Positions 25,968-37,004 are shown, counted from the first letter of the stretch. The stretch: DNA of 64,000 bases from Epiperipatus broadwayi (GCA_028023455.1 JAQFVV010000348.1:560001-624000); one strand, 5' to 3'. Translations and numbers: made by a program. Notes: generated by a model not told the origin, from the sequence alone.

Positions 25968-28035
25968 TTTTCGACATATATGTGTTCAAGTGTATCAGTG
26001 TTATTAGATAGAGTAGAGAATGGTGGGTCATGTGAAAGTCTGTGCTCATATACTCTATATAAGATTCAGTAGTAATTTTTCAGAAATCCTAGTTTTATAT
26101 ATATGTTGTTTATTTTATTTGGAAGAATGTTCCAATTATGAATTTTTTTCAAAGAGTTTTTTTTTGAAAATAAATATCAGGATAATATTATTTTTATACT
26201 TTTATATATCCTTAACATTTGAAGGATTTGTAAATGAAATTTTCGAAAATATACAAAGGCACTTTAAGATTAATTTTACAGGGAACAAAATAGTGTATCT
26301 AATATTTAGTAGAAAAACACCCCTTTTAGTTAACTATTTTTTTTTTTTTGCCATTTTGTACTAGACTTTGTGTAATGTTCTACTGAAACTATTCTTCTGG
26401 GAAAGTACTGTTATAATAAATTGTATTTAAAAAGGCAAAGAATCTAATTGTGCTGAATAGAAAGCTGAGTTTGGACTTGATACAATATGCTATCTATAAT
26501 TCCCACCAAGTCTTTTAATTAGATGATGATTAATGTTTCCAAATACATGATTAATACTTTTTTCCAAAAGTGTTTTTGACATTAATATTTTAGTTAAACC
26601 TCATTTAGTTTTTGTATGCAACTGCTGTTTTTGTTGGTATGCCTTTTTGTATATGAATGAGGTAATTTCATTATCAATTAAAGTCTTTCTTCCATTTACA
26701 TCACCGTAGTAATTCTTTTTATTAATTAATTGCAAACCATTTTTCTTTGTTATTAGATTTTAATCTAATATCACATATTAAATGTACACTCATCTTGCAT
26801 TTATATATTGTTTTAAATTTGTATTTTCTGATTTAATTTGTCTTTTTTGTTCTGGTTTACTTATAGATAAATGGTTCATTGACATTTTCTAAGGTAAAAC
26901 TGGAGGATTATTTTCTATTTCCACCATGTGACTTAAATCTTCAGAATTAGCAATTTGACTTTGTTTTCAAAAATAATTTTTTGAGTTATTATTATTATTT
27001 TTTGAATAAATTTCTGAAGTAAAGAACTATTAAGATCTTTTTCAGAAGAATTAAAATTGTAGAAAAAACACTGAATAGTATAGACAATTTTTCACATTTG
27101 GCAACCTATGTTCACTTATAATTTTTTTCATAATATTTAAGTCAATTAATAATGAGGAAGTAAACTTTCCTTCATTCATTCATTAAATTTTCTTTTTTTA
27201 ATGTGTTTAACATATTTTTGCTATTTACTTATTCACTCATCACATCAGTTTTGAACTTTTTATTTTACTATCCATTACTTCTTTTTTTTTTTTTACAAAA
27301 TTCTTCTTTCATTTTATGGTTGATTAGTTAGATTGCATGAGATTTTTAATGTTTCCATTATTCTTTTAACTTTCGTTTTATTGAGATTATTTTTTTTCAT
27401 TCTAATGTTAATTGTAATTATACAATATTAACAGTAGAGAGAAAAAAAAAATTTTTTTAACTGTAAAACATAAAAAGTTTATTATTTTTATTTATTCATT
27501 ACAAATTATTTACAATAATTACAATATTACAAATTATAGAAAATTGTGAAATTATTTTTATAGCAATAAAAACGATATTTCTAATCTAATTTTTTTTTGT
27601 TATAAATATATTATAGTCATAATATTTATATATTTGTTTATATCCATTTATTTATTTATTTTTGTCTAAAATATAATAAAATTTAATTTTACAATATATG
27701 CAGAGACCTGCATTTGATGACATTGGTAATAAACTGCCATTTTTAAAATACAATTTATCGAGCTAAGACTATATAAAATGTATTTTATTCATACTGAACA
27801 AATACATACATTTTATTATGTATTCAATTTTTTTGTAATGTGGTCAAATTAGAAAATTGCTTATTGTAAAATTTAAATTAAATGTTTGAGAGAGTGGCAG
27901 TTTAATTTTACAAATAATCAAAACACCCATTAAACTAAGCAAAAGTTGTTTACAATTCAGGACAAATATGAAATACCAATACCTTTTTTAATTTTATTTT
28001 TCTGAAACTTGTGATCATTTTGTTTTTCTTTACAG

Positions 28036-28302
28036 GTAACACTTCTGAATTTTATGATTACACCTTTAGGTTTAGAGAATCAGCTTTTAGGAATTGTGGC
28101 AGCACAAGAAAAACCTGAATTAGAAGAAAAGAAGAATAAGCTAATTATTGAAAGTGCTCAAAATAAAAAACAATTAAAAGAAATTGAAGACAAAATTCTT
28201 GAAGTTTTAAGTGGTTCTCAGGGAAATATATTAGAAGACGAAACAGCTATAAAAATTCTTTCATCTTCAAAGGTTCTTTCAGAAGAAATACTTGCAAAAC
28301 AG
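28036..28302 (+). CDS. DNAH12: Dynein axonemal heavy chain exon (AAA5 end and buttress), DNAH12-like
   Basis: An 89-codon exon, phase 0 at both ends, with acceptor TTCTTTACAG and donor CAG|GTAAAA. It begins VTLLNFMITPLGLENQLLGI and continues into a charged helical stretch, KPELEEKKNKLI then NKKQLKEIEDKILEVLSG, followed by NILEDETAIKILSSSKVLSE. In dynein structures this stretch is the buttress (strut), the coiled coil that leaves AAA5 and braces the microtubule-binding stalk. The wording KEKPELEEKK / IDETR (next exon) is what pulls the call toward DNAH12. A read-through into the intron gives a spurious longer ORF to about 28404; the GT donor and the family pattern set the end used here. Confidence 0.95.
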
Positions 28303-29199
28303 GTAAAATTATTTAATTCTGCTTTTTATTTTTTAAGAACAGGTGCAATATTACGGTTTCCTAGTTTTCCTGGACTAACGTTTTTTTCTGGGCTAAATGA
28401 ATAAATACATCTTTTATTTCTTTATTAAAAATATTCAGCATATATTAATAACATCCAAATTGTAAAGTAAATAGATATTAAACAACTATTAATTTTAATA
28501 TATAGATCAGGCATATCAAACTCATTGGAAAAACTGGGTTACATTAATACTTAATGCATATAGCCTAGTTTGTACACTTAGACTAGGTACTTCCAAGTCA
28601 TTATAACATCAGATTTTTATCTTTAGTGTTTGTTGGTACGTTATACTCTTCATCTAAGGACTAGTTTATATTATGTATTTATAGCTTTAAAAGAGACTGT
28701 TGTTTTATATTATATTGGTCAGTCAAAACTGTTAGTTCTTTGGAAGTTTAAATATGATAAAATATTGGTATTTGGATTATATTAAATGCATAGAAGAATG
28801 TATTGGTGTTATTTGTTAGTACTGAAACAGAGTATTACAATAAAGTGATAAATACTTGATCATCATCAATGCTATTTTGGCATTTCTTGCCATTCTATTA
28901 ACATAATTTATTATAGCATCTCAAATTTTAGAGTGGTATCATAAACTTTAATGATTATCAGATTATTAAAATGCATAATTGATCATAGACGTTTACAAAA
29001 ACATCAACTAAATTTATTTTTAAAATGTAACAACTTGAACAACAAACAAATCTAATAATCAAACACTATTTATAATTTAAATATTTTTTGTAGAATTTAT
29101 TACTTTCAATCATCGTGCTATTATGATTGGTATAAATTTTGATTTTTCTGAGTGCAATATTTATTTTTCATGAGAGAAAAACATTTTTCATATAAATGT

Positions 29200-29960
29200 A
29201 TTGAACCAAGTCAGGAGGAGGTGTTTATTCTTACTAGGTTTAAAAACCTTTTATAAGTTTTAATATCTTAACTTTAGTATGGGAACAGACTGGCCCTTCA
29301 AGCAAAGAAGTAGAATACCATTAATAGATGAACCATCAATGGTATCTATAACCAGATCGAGGCTATACAAATCATAACCTACGATCATATTTCCATGTTA
29401 TAGCATTTCTTGACGGCTGGATTCAAACCCTTACCATCCAAAGTATTTTATTTGTTTTGAGGATCAGTCTCAGGTGTCAGCTAACCATAGGTTACATAGT
29501 CAGCATGCTTCAGACAACAAGCACACAATCCAGCTTATCCCATGACTAGTTCACACTGTCTCAGGGTCCAGCACATTTATTTGACACATAAAAATAATAC
29601 TCTTAAATCAATAGTGATGCAGTAACAAAAATAATACTCTTAAATCAATAGTGATGCAGTGACAAGAGAGAGAGAGAGAGTAGTACAAATAGTATTTAAG
29701 CAAACATTAATATTTATTCAAGTACACACAAAGCTAATATAATATAATAATATTGAAATTTACATATATAAGTAATTACTCAGGCTAAATTATGATAGTC
29801 CTTCATTAATTAAAGTTCATTTAAAATAAATATAAAGTATCTATAGACCATTACTTAAAAGTATCTTTACTTAGGTTTTCATGATTATGAGTTCTAACCA
29901 GTTGGCTTTTTAGTCTCCATTGATGGTTTCAGGGCTTATTTCCCATTCTTTGTCTTGACA
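29200..29960. repeat. Dispersed repeat family B, copy 1
   Basis: Matches 63045-63830 (for example TCCAAAG.ATTTT.TTTGTTTTGAGG and CTATAACCAGA). On the - strand it contains GGTTAGCTGACACCTGAG and, about 50 bases on, GGGTTTGAATCCAGC, resembling A and B boxes of a tRNA-derived SINE promoter. Whether the unit is a SINE or part of a larger element is unclear. Confidence 0.7.
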
Positions 29961-31404
29961 ATTGGGGGGGGGGGAGAGTTTGTGGCAATGTATACTTTAC
30001 AATTTTTTTTCACTAGTTTCCAGTGAGGGTTCAGACAGGGACACTTGACTTGCAGAGGACTTTGGGGCATGAGGCCCAGTCAAATACTTCTAAAGATGAT
30101 CTAGCAATGCATTTTTGCTAGATCTGCAGCTTCTTCAATGGTATTTTCCATGACAGTACTGAATGACTATATTCTGTCCTTAGATTTCTAGAACTCTGGA
30201 GCAATGAATAATGTAATGCACAAAATGAAGATCAGACTGAATTCAATCACAAAATGAAGGCCAGAATTAATAACAATAGATGGTAATGACTTTATATACC
30301 CTTCTCTCTCATTGTTTTAATTTCTTATCATAGTTTTTTAATTTTGATCTTAAGTTTTTTTTTTTACATTCCACATTAATATAATCTTTTGCTTAGATTA
30401 ATATAATATCTCATTCATGGTTTGTATAGTTTTTTTAATAAATACAATTTCAATATTATTAGTAATCAGAAATCTTATTAGCATTCCAAATTAATTGCAT
30501 TTTTTGGAAAGTTTCCACTTTACAAACTGATTTTATTTTAAGTTTCCATATTTACTTATTTATTCTTTGTAAACATTTTCTACAAAAGAGAGAGAAAGTT
30601 TTAAATCCTTTGCTAATTCTAGATTCTCCCCTACCTGTTTTTTTAACAAATAGTTTTATTATATCTTAAAAGCAAAATATAAGCAATCCTTTTATTTTAT
30701 TTTTAAAACTACATTTTAAAACCACTTCTTAATTAATTATTACTTTTGGACTATTCTTGTTTATTTGATTTTATTTCTTTTTTAATAAATCTGATTATTT
30801 ATTTTTAAATGAAAAAAATATGTAACATGAGCTATATATATGTAGCTTTAACATATATATATTTCTCATTCATGTTACAATATATTGCCAAAAATAGCAT
30901 ATTTTTTATAAAAAAATAATTATTTTTGGACATCATTTGATGTAAATAAAAATAAGATTGTAGTATACCAATGTCTTTGAATTTTTTTTTTTTTTCTGAA
31001 AAAAAAAATTACAGTTTTATTACAAAAATAAATTATTATTTTTATTTGAATAGGAAAATATTCCACTTTCCGTCTGTATCATAATATATGTTTCTTATCT
31101 TAATAGACATTTAGTAAGATTAATTATTACAAAACAAATTTCAATCAACTTTTTTTTTAACAATTAACTTAAATTTTTAAAATAAGAGTACATAGTGAAT
31201 TTAATAAGAAATAATTGTTATGAAGAGAAAATGGATAGTATAAAAAATATAAATACAGATAGGCAGAGACATAAATACATTAACCCATTTTAAGAATTAA
31301 TAGTATATTGACTTAACAGATATAAAAGTAAACAGTAGCAACTATCTCATGCAGTAGTGCTATCCAAAGCAAGCCATGCTAGAAGGTTTGTGCAAAAAAT
31401 CCCT

Positions 31405-31479
31405 ATCTAGTTCCTATCATCCAATATCCCCAAACTAGTTTCTAGCTTGTGGACTTCATCAGTGAGGATCCCTAGATCT
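31405..31479 (-). ncRNA. Second hammerhead-like fold, different family
   Basis: On the - strand: AUCUAG, GG, AUCCUCA, CUGAUGA, a weak stem II (AGU...GCU), then A-GAAAC, UA, GU, U, and UGGGGAU...CUAGAU. Stem I is 7 bp (AUCCUCA with UGGGGAU, one G-U) and extends after an internal loop by AUCUAG/CUAGAU. Stem III is 2 bp with U at the cleavage position. The poor stem II is the main weakness, and an extra A precedes GAAA. Confidence 0.5.
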
Positions 31480-31675
31480 GAAATCACTGCACTTAGATCT
31501 TTCCATATAATGCAACCCTCTTGCAGTCTCTATTAACTTTTTAGTTAATTATAAGGTTATGAGTGAAAATGAAAACACAATAATGTTTTTGATTCATGCT
31601 CATTCACCTGTGTATTCATACAGATCTGAATTCTATTCAATATCTATACATTTTGGTGTCTTTGGTTCTTTAATA

Positions 31676-31726
<51 letters not shown>
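31676..31726 (+). repeat. (CA)n-(TA)n microsatellite
   Basis: About seven CA units followed by about 18 TA units, directly before the second ribozyme-unit array, which may have inserted into it. Confidence 0.95.
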
Positions 31727-31727
<1 letters not shown>

Positions 31728-31987
31728 CCTGTATGTTATATATTAAATAGTAGCTTGAATGTCTGCCCAGTTTTTAGTAAATGTGGGGTCAGAGTGACTT
31801 ATGGTCAACCTGGGTGTGATGAGAATGTCAGCATCAGTGTAGGCTTTGAGCCTTACATCATCAGATTTTCAATGAAATGGATGGTTGAAGAGTTGTGAGA
31901 GTGAAGTGGATTGAAGCATGTCCATTAAAGTATGAAGATTGACTATCTTAACATAAGCTGAGCATTATTGTATATATGTGTGGAGAT

Positions 31988-32052
31988 GATAATCTAGACC
32001 AAGTGATGAGTGCTGGTTTATCACAAATTATGAATATTGGTGATTATTTATC
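31988..32052 (+). ncRNA. Hammerhead ribozyme copy, degenerate
   Basis: Homologous position in the unit; GUGAUGA replaces CUGAUGA and the GAAA block reads CAAA. Stem II GUGCU-GGUUU-AUCAC keeps 4 of 5 pairs. Inactive by inspection, but the G-C first stem II pair hints at the ancestral form. Confidence 0.65.
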
Positions 32053-32475
32053 TTTTTGACAGGTGTGTGATCAAGTGTGTCAGCAGTATGAGATAGCATG
32101 GATAGTTGAGGGTTGTGTGAAAGTTTGAGTTCAAACACCCTATATATTACATATTGGAATGCATGTATGAAAAAGCCTGTACTGTAGAAAAAATTCATAT
32201 ATTAAAATATAGTTCTGTAAGGTCTGCCCATCCCTCATATATGTATGCAAATGGATTATGTCCTGTACATGAGGAGCCAGGGTGACTTATGGTCAACATG
32301 GGTAAGATGAGAAGGTTTGCACCAATGTGGTCTTTGAGCATTCCATCATCAGATTTTCAATTAAATGGTTGGCTGAAGAGTTGTGGGGTGGAGTGGATTG
32401 AAGCCTGTCCATTAAAGTATGAAGATTGGCTATCTTAATATAAACTGAGCATTGATTGTATGTATGTGTGAATAT

Positions 32476-32540
32476 GATAATCTGGTCCAACTGACGAGTG
32501 CTGGTTTAGCACAAAATATGTATATTGGTGATTATTTATC
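32476..32540 (+). ncRNA. Hammerhead ribozyme copy with perfect stem II
   Basis: GAUAAUC, UGGU, CCAA, CUGACGA (allowed variant), stem II GUGCU-GGUUU-AGCAC (5 perfect pairs), then AAAA instead of GAAA, stem III AUA-UG-UAU, A, UUGG, U, GAUU. Only G12 is lost. Combined with copies at 25430 and 25903 it defines a fully canonical consensus. Confidence 0.8.
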
Positions 32541-33737
32541 TTTTCGACATATGTGTGATCAAGTGTGTCAGCAGTATGAGATAGCGTGGATAGTTGAGGG
32601 TCGTGTGAAAATCTGAGTTCAAACCCCCTATATATTACATATTGGAGTCAGGTATGAAAAAGCCTGTATTGTAGAAAAATATTTATTTATTAAAACAGTT
32701 TGAGTAATTAAAAATTATTCATGATTATATGCTTACTCAGAGATAATAAAAATATAGCTTTAATTAAACCACTAATAGAAAAATATTTTATTAGCATACT
32801 CTTTTTAAATAAAAGGGGAGGGGGGATAATTGCTATATCTAATTTTTATTAACCAATTTAATCTGTCATCTACTGCTGACTATTCTTTATATATTAACAT
32901 TACTATTATATATATTTTATAATAATTCAAAAAATAATAGGGCTTACTCATAATCACCTAAATAAACATAGTCATAATATTTTAATCACAATGAGAAAAA
33001 ATATATATTCCAATAAATTAAATCAATATATAATCTATTAAGTAATAAAAATAAAAAGACAAAAAATTATTTTACAAAGATATTAAAAAAGAAAAAAAAA
33101 TCTAAATATATTTGCTTTATATATATAATCTTACTGCAAATTTATGCTTACTGTCCATATATCTTTCTAAAACTATAGATTTATCTTTAGCATAATAATC
33201 TTTAAATACTTCTTTATATCATTTCTTTCGGTTTTCATGTGTCCTCTTGTTATTAACCTTCATCATGAAGTCCTCTAATTGTTTGTATTGTGTACTGTTT
33301 TATATCAGCAAATTAGAGCAACCTTTGAGCATTAAGAAAAAACTTCTGTCAGAATATCAGGTCATGTAATACGCCATATTTTATATCATGGCCATCTTTG
33401 AATTATCAACTACAAGTTATGGCTTGAAATCATTTCACTGTTGCAAAAATACATTTTGAGAGTATGGATACTACACTTTTACCTTCACTTAACACATTCT
33501 GTTGAAAATCATTTTCAAAAGAAGTTTGTCATCATAATTAGAATAAAACCGAAATTAGTACTAAAAAGTACTTTCTACCTATGTGATTTTTTTATAGTAA
33601 TTTTTACTGAGCTCAGGTAACTTGAACTATTCTTCTTTTCTAACTCAAGCTTTGTGCTGCATTGTGATCACACTCAGACAATGAACCCCTCAATCTGTCA
33701 ATAAATCTAGGAATAAATAAATGAATTATATTGATTT

Positions 33738-34512
33738 TGTAGTGTTTTGTAAAATGGCAGACATGTTTGTGCACTCCAGAAAAAACTAGAATTTATTCAT
33801 AAGGCTGTTTTTAGATCACGCTCTGATAGCTGAGGAATTTAATTAGTGCATTGATGTAATGTCGATCGACAATTCCTAGAAATATTTGCTAATTACAAAT
33901 GTTTCTAGATAAGAGACATTACCTTATTGGTCAGTGCATTGATTGATTGTTGCAGTTGTCAGAGAGCGATAAGAAGACTGGGTAACATCTAGCAGTGTAA
34001 CATAAAGAGCAGTAGAGAGCAGTCATGCAGTAGCGAGTAGCAGACAGTATGAAGTGCATCTACAGTAGAGTTACTGTTCAATTCCAGTTGGAGATAGCTG
34101 ACGGCAGTCGCAGTGCTTACGACAAAGAGTTCGTGTATAGCTACACTGGACTGGGGCTAAAGTAGGCCCATTGTGAACCATTTTGTAGCAGCCAGCCTGA
34201 AAGAACATCGTGGGAATTGAACTTTATCGAACTGTAGAAATAGATCGTTGCAGACCATTCATTTGGGGAGCATCCACTTGCAGACCATTCATTGGAGAGC
34301 AGTCGGTGCAGACCATTCATTGGAGAGCATCTGTGGCAGAGCATTCAGTGCAGACCATTCGGTTGGAGAGCATCCATTGCAGAGAATACAGAGAATATTC
34401 AGAGCATTCGTTGGAGAGCATACACAGTTGAACAGTAGCGAATGTTATTTGCTGACCGCACCGTATGACTTGCAATTATAACATTGACACAGTCATAAGT
34501 GCGGATATAACA
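33738..34512 (+). repeat. 5' LTR of the miniature LTR element
   Basis: TG...CA ends. It carries an internal minisatellite (about 34250-34380) of units like TGCAGACCATTCATTGGAGA. This copy has 14 more bases of that minisatellite than the 3' LTR. Short ORFs across it are fortuitous. Confidence 0.85.
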
Positions 34513-34513
34513 T

Positions 34514-34531
34514 TGGCACAGTCGCATTTGG
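34514..34531 (+). promoter_or_regulatory. Candidate primer binding site (tRNA-Ser type)
   Basis: TGGCACAGTCG begins two bases after the 5' LTR. It matches 10 of 11 positions of TGGCGCAGTCG, the tRNA-Ser primer site known from Drosophila 17.6/297-type elements. The mismatch is the CpG decay expected in an old copy. Confidence 0.6.
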
Positions 34532-34652
34532 AACCTGGGAGTAGCGAATACATTGAACTACAAGTTTAGCCATAGACAGAGAAACCGGGTAAAAATGTCA
34601 ATCCCAATTAGTAACATTAGCAACAAGGGTTTTTCTGGAGTGGAGGGAGGTG

Positions 34653-35413
34653 TGTAGTGTTTTGTAAAATGGCAGACATGTTTGTGCACTCCAGAAAAAA
34701 CTAGAATTTATTCGTAAGGCTGTTTTTAGATCACGCTCTGATAGCTGAGGAATTTAATTAGTGCATTGACGTAATGGCGATTGACAATTCCTAGAAATAT
34801 TTGCTAATTACAAATGTTTCTAGATAAGAGACGTTACCTTATTGGTCAGTGCATTGATTGATTGTTGCAGTTGTCAGAGAGCAATAAGAAGACTGGGTAA
34901 CATCTAGCAGTGTAACATAGAGAGAAATAGAGAGCAGTCACGCACAAGCGAGTAGCAGACAGTATGGAGTGCATCTACAGTAGAGTTACTGTTCAATTCC
35001 AGTAGGAGATAGCTGATGGCAGTCGCAGTGCTTATGATGAAGAGTTCGTGTACAGCTACACTGGACTGGGGCTAAAGTAGGCCCATTGTGAACCATTTTG
35101 TAGCAGCCAGCCTGAAAGAACATCGTGGGAATTGAACTTTAGCGAACTGTAGAAATAGATCGTTGCAGACCATTCGTTTGGAGAGCATCCGCTTGCAGAC
35201 CATTCATTGGAGAGCAGTCGGTGCAGACCATTCGTTGGAGAGTATTCAGTGCAGACCATTCATTTGGAGAGCATCCATTGCAAAGAATACAGAGAATATT
35301 CAGAGCATTCATTGGAGAGCATACGCAGTTGAACAGTAGCGAACGTTATTTGCTGACCACACCATATGACTTGCAGTTATAACATTGGCACAGTCGTAAG
35401 TGCGGATATAACA
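34653..35413 (+). repeat. 3' LTR of the miniature LTR element
   Basis: Nearly identical to the 5' LTR with scattered single-base differences and a minisatellite contraction at about 35235-35250. It is preceded by the purine tract at 34637-34650. Confidence 0.85.
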
Positions 35414-36899
35414 GGTTTTAAGCCTGGAAAAAATATGAAAAACTTTCTTTACCACTAATTATAAGTTGATTTCTTAGAATCTATGTATTTATAAGCATAT
35501 AAGCAAGTAATCTCTTAATTATAACCCTTTAGTTAAAATAATTATTATATATTTTTTATCTAGCCTATATTTTCTTTTTTTATTTACTTGTACTTATCCT
35601 AAACAATAACTTTCCCAGTACTTTTTTTAAAAATATATAAATTGACCATTTAGAGTGTATAACTTTTCTAATTTCATACCTTTAAAATATAGTTTTATCC
35701 TCTACTTTATCTAGAAATGTAAAATTTTTATAATATACCATATTTTCAGGTTAAGAAATCAAGTAATCCCATATGGGATTTCTTAAAATCTTAAACATTA
35801 ACTGTACATATTAAATATTACTACCTTTATATATAATGATTCATGTATTTATTATTTTATAGGATTTTTACTTTTGCAAACATTTTATTCATTTTGAACT
35901 CAATATATTCAACTCAAATACTTATTAACTATATAATCATGTGCAACCATCACTGAGTAACTTCTGAATTCTTGTGACTTTAAATAAGTCCCTCATTGTA
36001 CAAGATTATACTTTCATATTAATATTTTCATGTTTCATGAGGAATATTTGTCATGCTCAGCCGATTTTTTTTTTTTTGACCTATAAGTTAGTATTCTGTT
36101 TTACTTTTTTTTTTTAGGTAATAATGTGACAAGTCAATTTTTATTCAGATACATAATTTATGAAGAAATACAGAATTATATTGGTGTATCAAAACTGCAC
36201 ACTGGATCTTTTTCCATACATGCAGCCAAAATGAGAAAATCTAAAAATCACCTGAAATTCTTCAACTAATATGAAGACCTGTTTAATCAATCTCTACTGA
36301 AACCATATTTAAATAAAAATTTTCTCTTTCCTTCAGCATAAAAATAAATCACATATATAATGTGCAATAAATATGTACACAATAGAACGACATAATATTG
36401 AACAGAAATATATATTAACACATATTGACGTAACATATATCTATTTGTCAATGGATCATATAGTTTCCACTGCAACCACACCATTTTCCTTTAAACTTTA
36501 TTTAGAAAGAGTTTCAAGAACCTAGCATTTTGCCTTGCTGATTAACAATTTCATATGATCCCTCGTAGATATTTAAAATTTTAGAAACAACATTGTTCAG
36601 AGTGACTTAAATTTATGCTTTTACATGACACTTGTTCATCAACTCAGAATGCATGTTCCAATGATTGATGCATTTTCATCTTGTTTAGCCATACATAAAG
36701 CACCATGTTGGGTACCATTTCATATCATTATACATGTATATTAAAGTGACAGTTTTCATGGATAAAATTTATAAGCATATTTTTCAGGATTATCACTCTA
36801 TATAGTTGTTTGTTAACATCAAAGTTGCAATTAGCAGAGGTCACCAAGAAGTTGTTGCAAGAACATTGAAAACAAAAAAAAAACATTGTTTAATTTATA

Positions 36900-37004
36900 T
36901 TTAGATGTGATATGTTGAACTATTTCCATCATCTATGAGTGAATGTTGAATGTATAGAAAATTCACTCATAGATGATGGAAATAATCCAACATATCACAT
37001 CTAA
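36900..37004. repeat. Hairpin with arms of about 45 bp
   Basis: TTAGATGTGATATGTTGAAC at the left pairs with its complement ending at 37004; the centre ATCATCTATGAGTGAAT is also paired. The loop is about 16 bases. It may be a very small foldback element or a template-switch product. Confidence 0.85.

Larger units (their letters stand above)
24539..26064. mobile_element. Ribozyme-bearing repeat array: one inverted and about 2.5 direct units
   Basis: The segment 24539-24896 is one partial unit in inverse orientation; 24897-26064 holds direct units. Hammerhead-to-hammerhead spacing is 466 and 473 bases. Landmarks recurring in each unit are CCATTAAAGTATGAAG, GAGCACTTATTGCAT and TCGGCCTCAGGGTGGCCTTT. 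Flanking TTCCAGTA (24531) and TTCAGTA (26065) match the uninterrupted TTCAGTA at 18801 in the sister repeat, so the whole block inserted there. No coding frame was found. The layout fits retrozymes or ribozyme satellites, which spread as RNA copied by other elements' reverse transcriptase; that route is inference here. Confidence 0.85.
23593..26371 (+). repeat. 1-kb dispersed repeat, copy 2 (with two insertions)
   Basis: Homologous to 18087-19111. It is interrupted at about 24120-24322 and at 24539-26064. It also keeps about 70 bases (about 23769-23840) missing from copy 1. Comparing the two copies defines both insertions precisely. Confidence 0.88.
20953..28035 (+). other. Dynein intron (7.1 kb) with Penelope insertion and ribozyme repeat array
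   Basis: GTTTGT donor and TTTACAG acceptor. It holds the Penelope-like insertion at 22109-23540 and the second copy of a dispersed repeat (23593-26371) carrying two further insertions. The stretches 20953-22108 and 26372-28035 are AT-rich with homopolymer runs, and I see nothing else in them. Confidence 0.85.
31727..32665 (+). repeat. Ribozyme-bearing repeat array, locus 2 (about two units)
   Basis: Same family as 24539-26064: CCATTAAAGTATGAAG, TCTGCCCATCCCTCATATAT and TTATCTTTT.GAC recur, and hammerhead segments are 488 bases apart. The units are more diverged from locus 1 than from each other. The block ends near GCCTGTATTGTAGAAAAATA, a string also found at the internal unit boundary (about 32180), which suggests a true unit end. 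Confidence 0.85.
33733..35418 (+). mobile_element. Miniature LTR retrotransposon (TRIM-like)
   Basis: Two direct repeats of 775 and 761 bases, each starting TGTAGTG and ending ATAACA, flank a 140-base interior. The interior starts T then TGGCACAGTCG, a primer-binding-site candidate, and ends in the purine tract GGAGTGGAGGGAGG just before the second repeat. GATTT (33733) and GGTTT (35414) flank the whole as a 5-bp target duplication with one mismatch. There is no gag or pol. Such elements must be moved by proteins of a related full-length LTR element. Confidence 0.88.

Noticed and set aside
28303-28404. Extension of the dynein ORF past 28302
   Set aside because: A CAG|GTAAAA donor and the dynein family pattern end the exon at 28302; the extra codons are intron read-through.
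34141-34481. ORFs in the LTR repeats (SANGLHRLLSNEWSA-type)
   Set aside because: They arise from the minisatellite within the LTR and appear in several frames.
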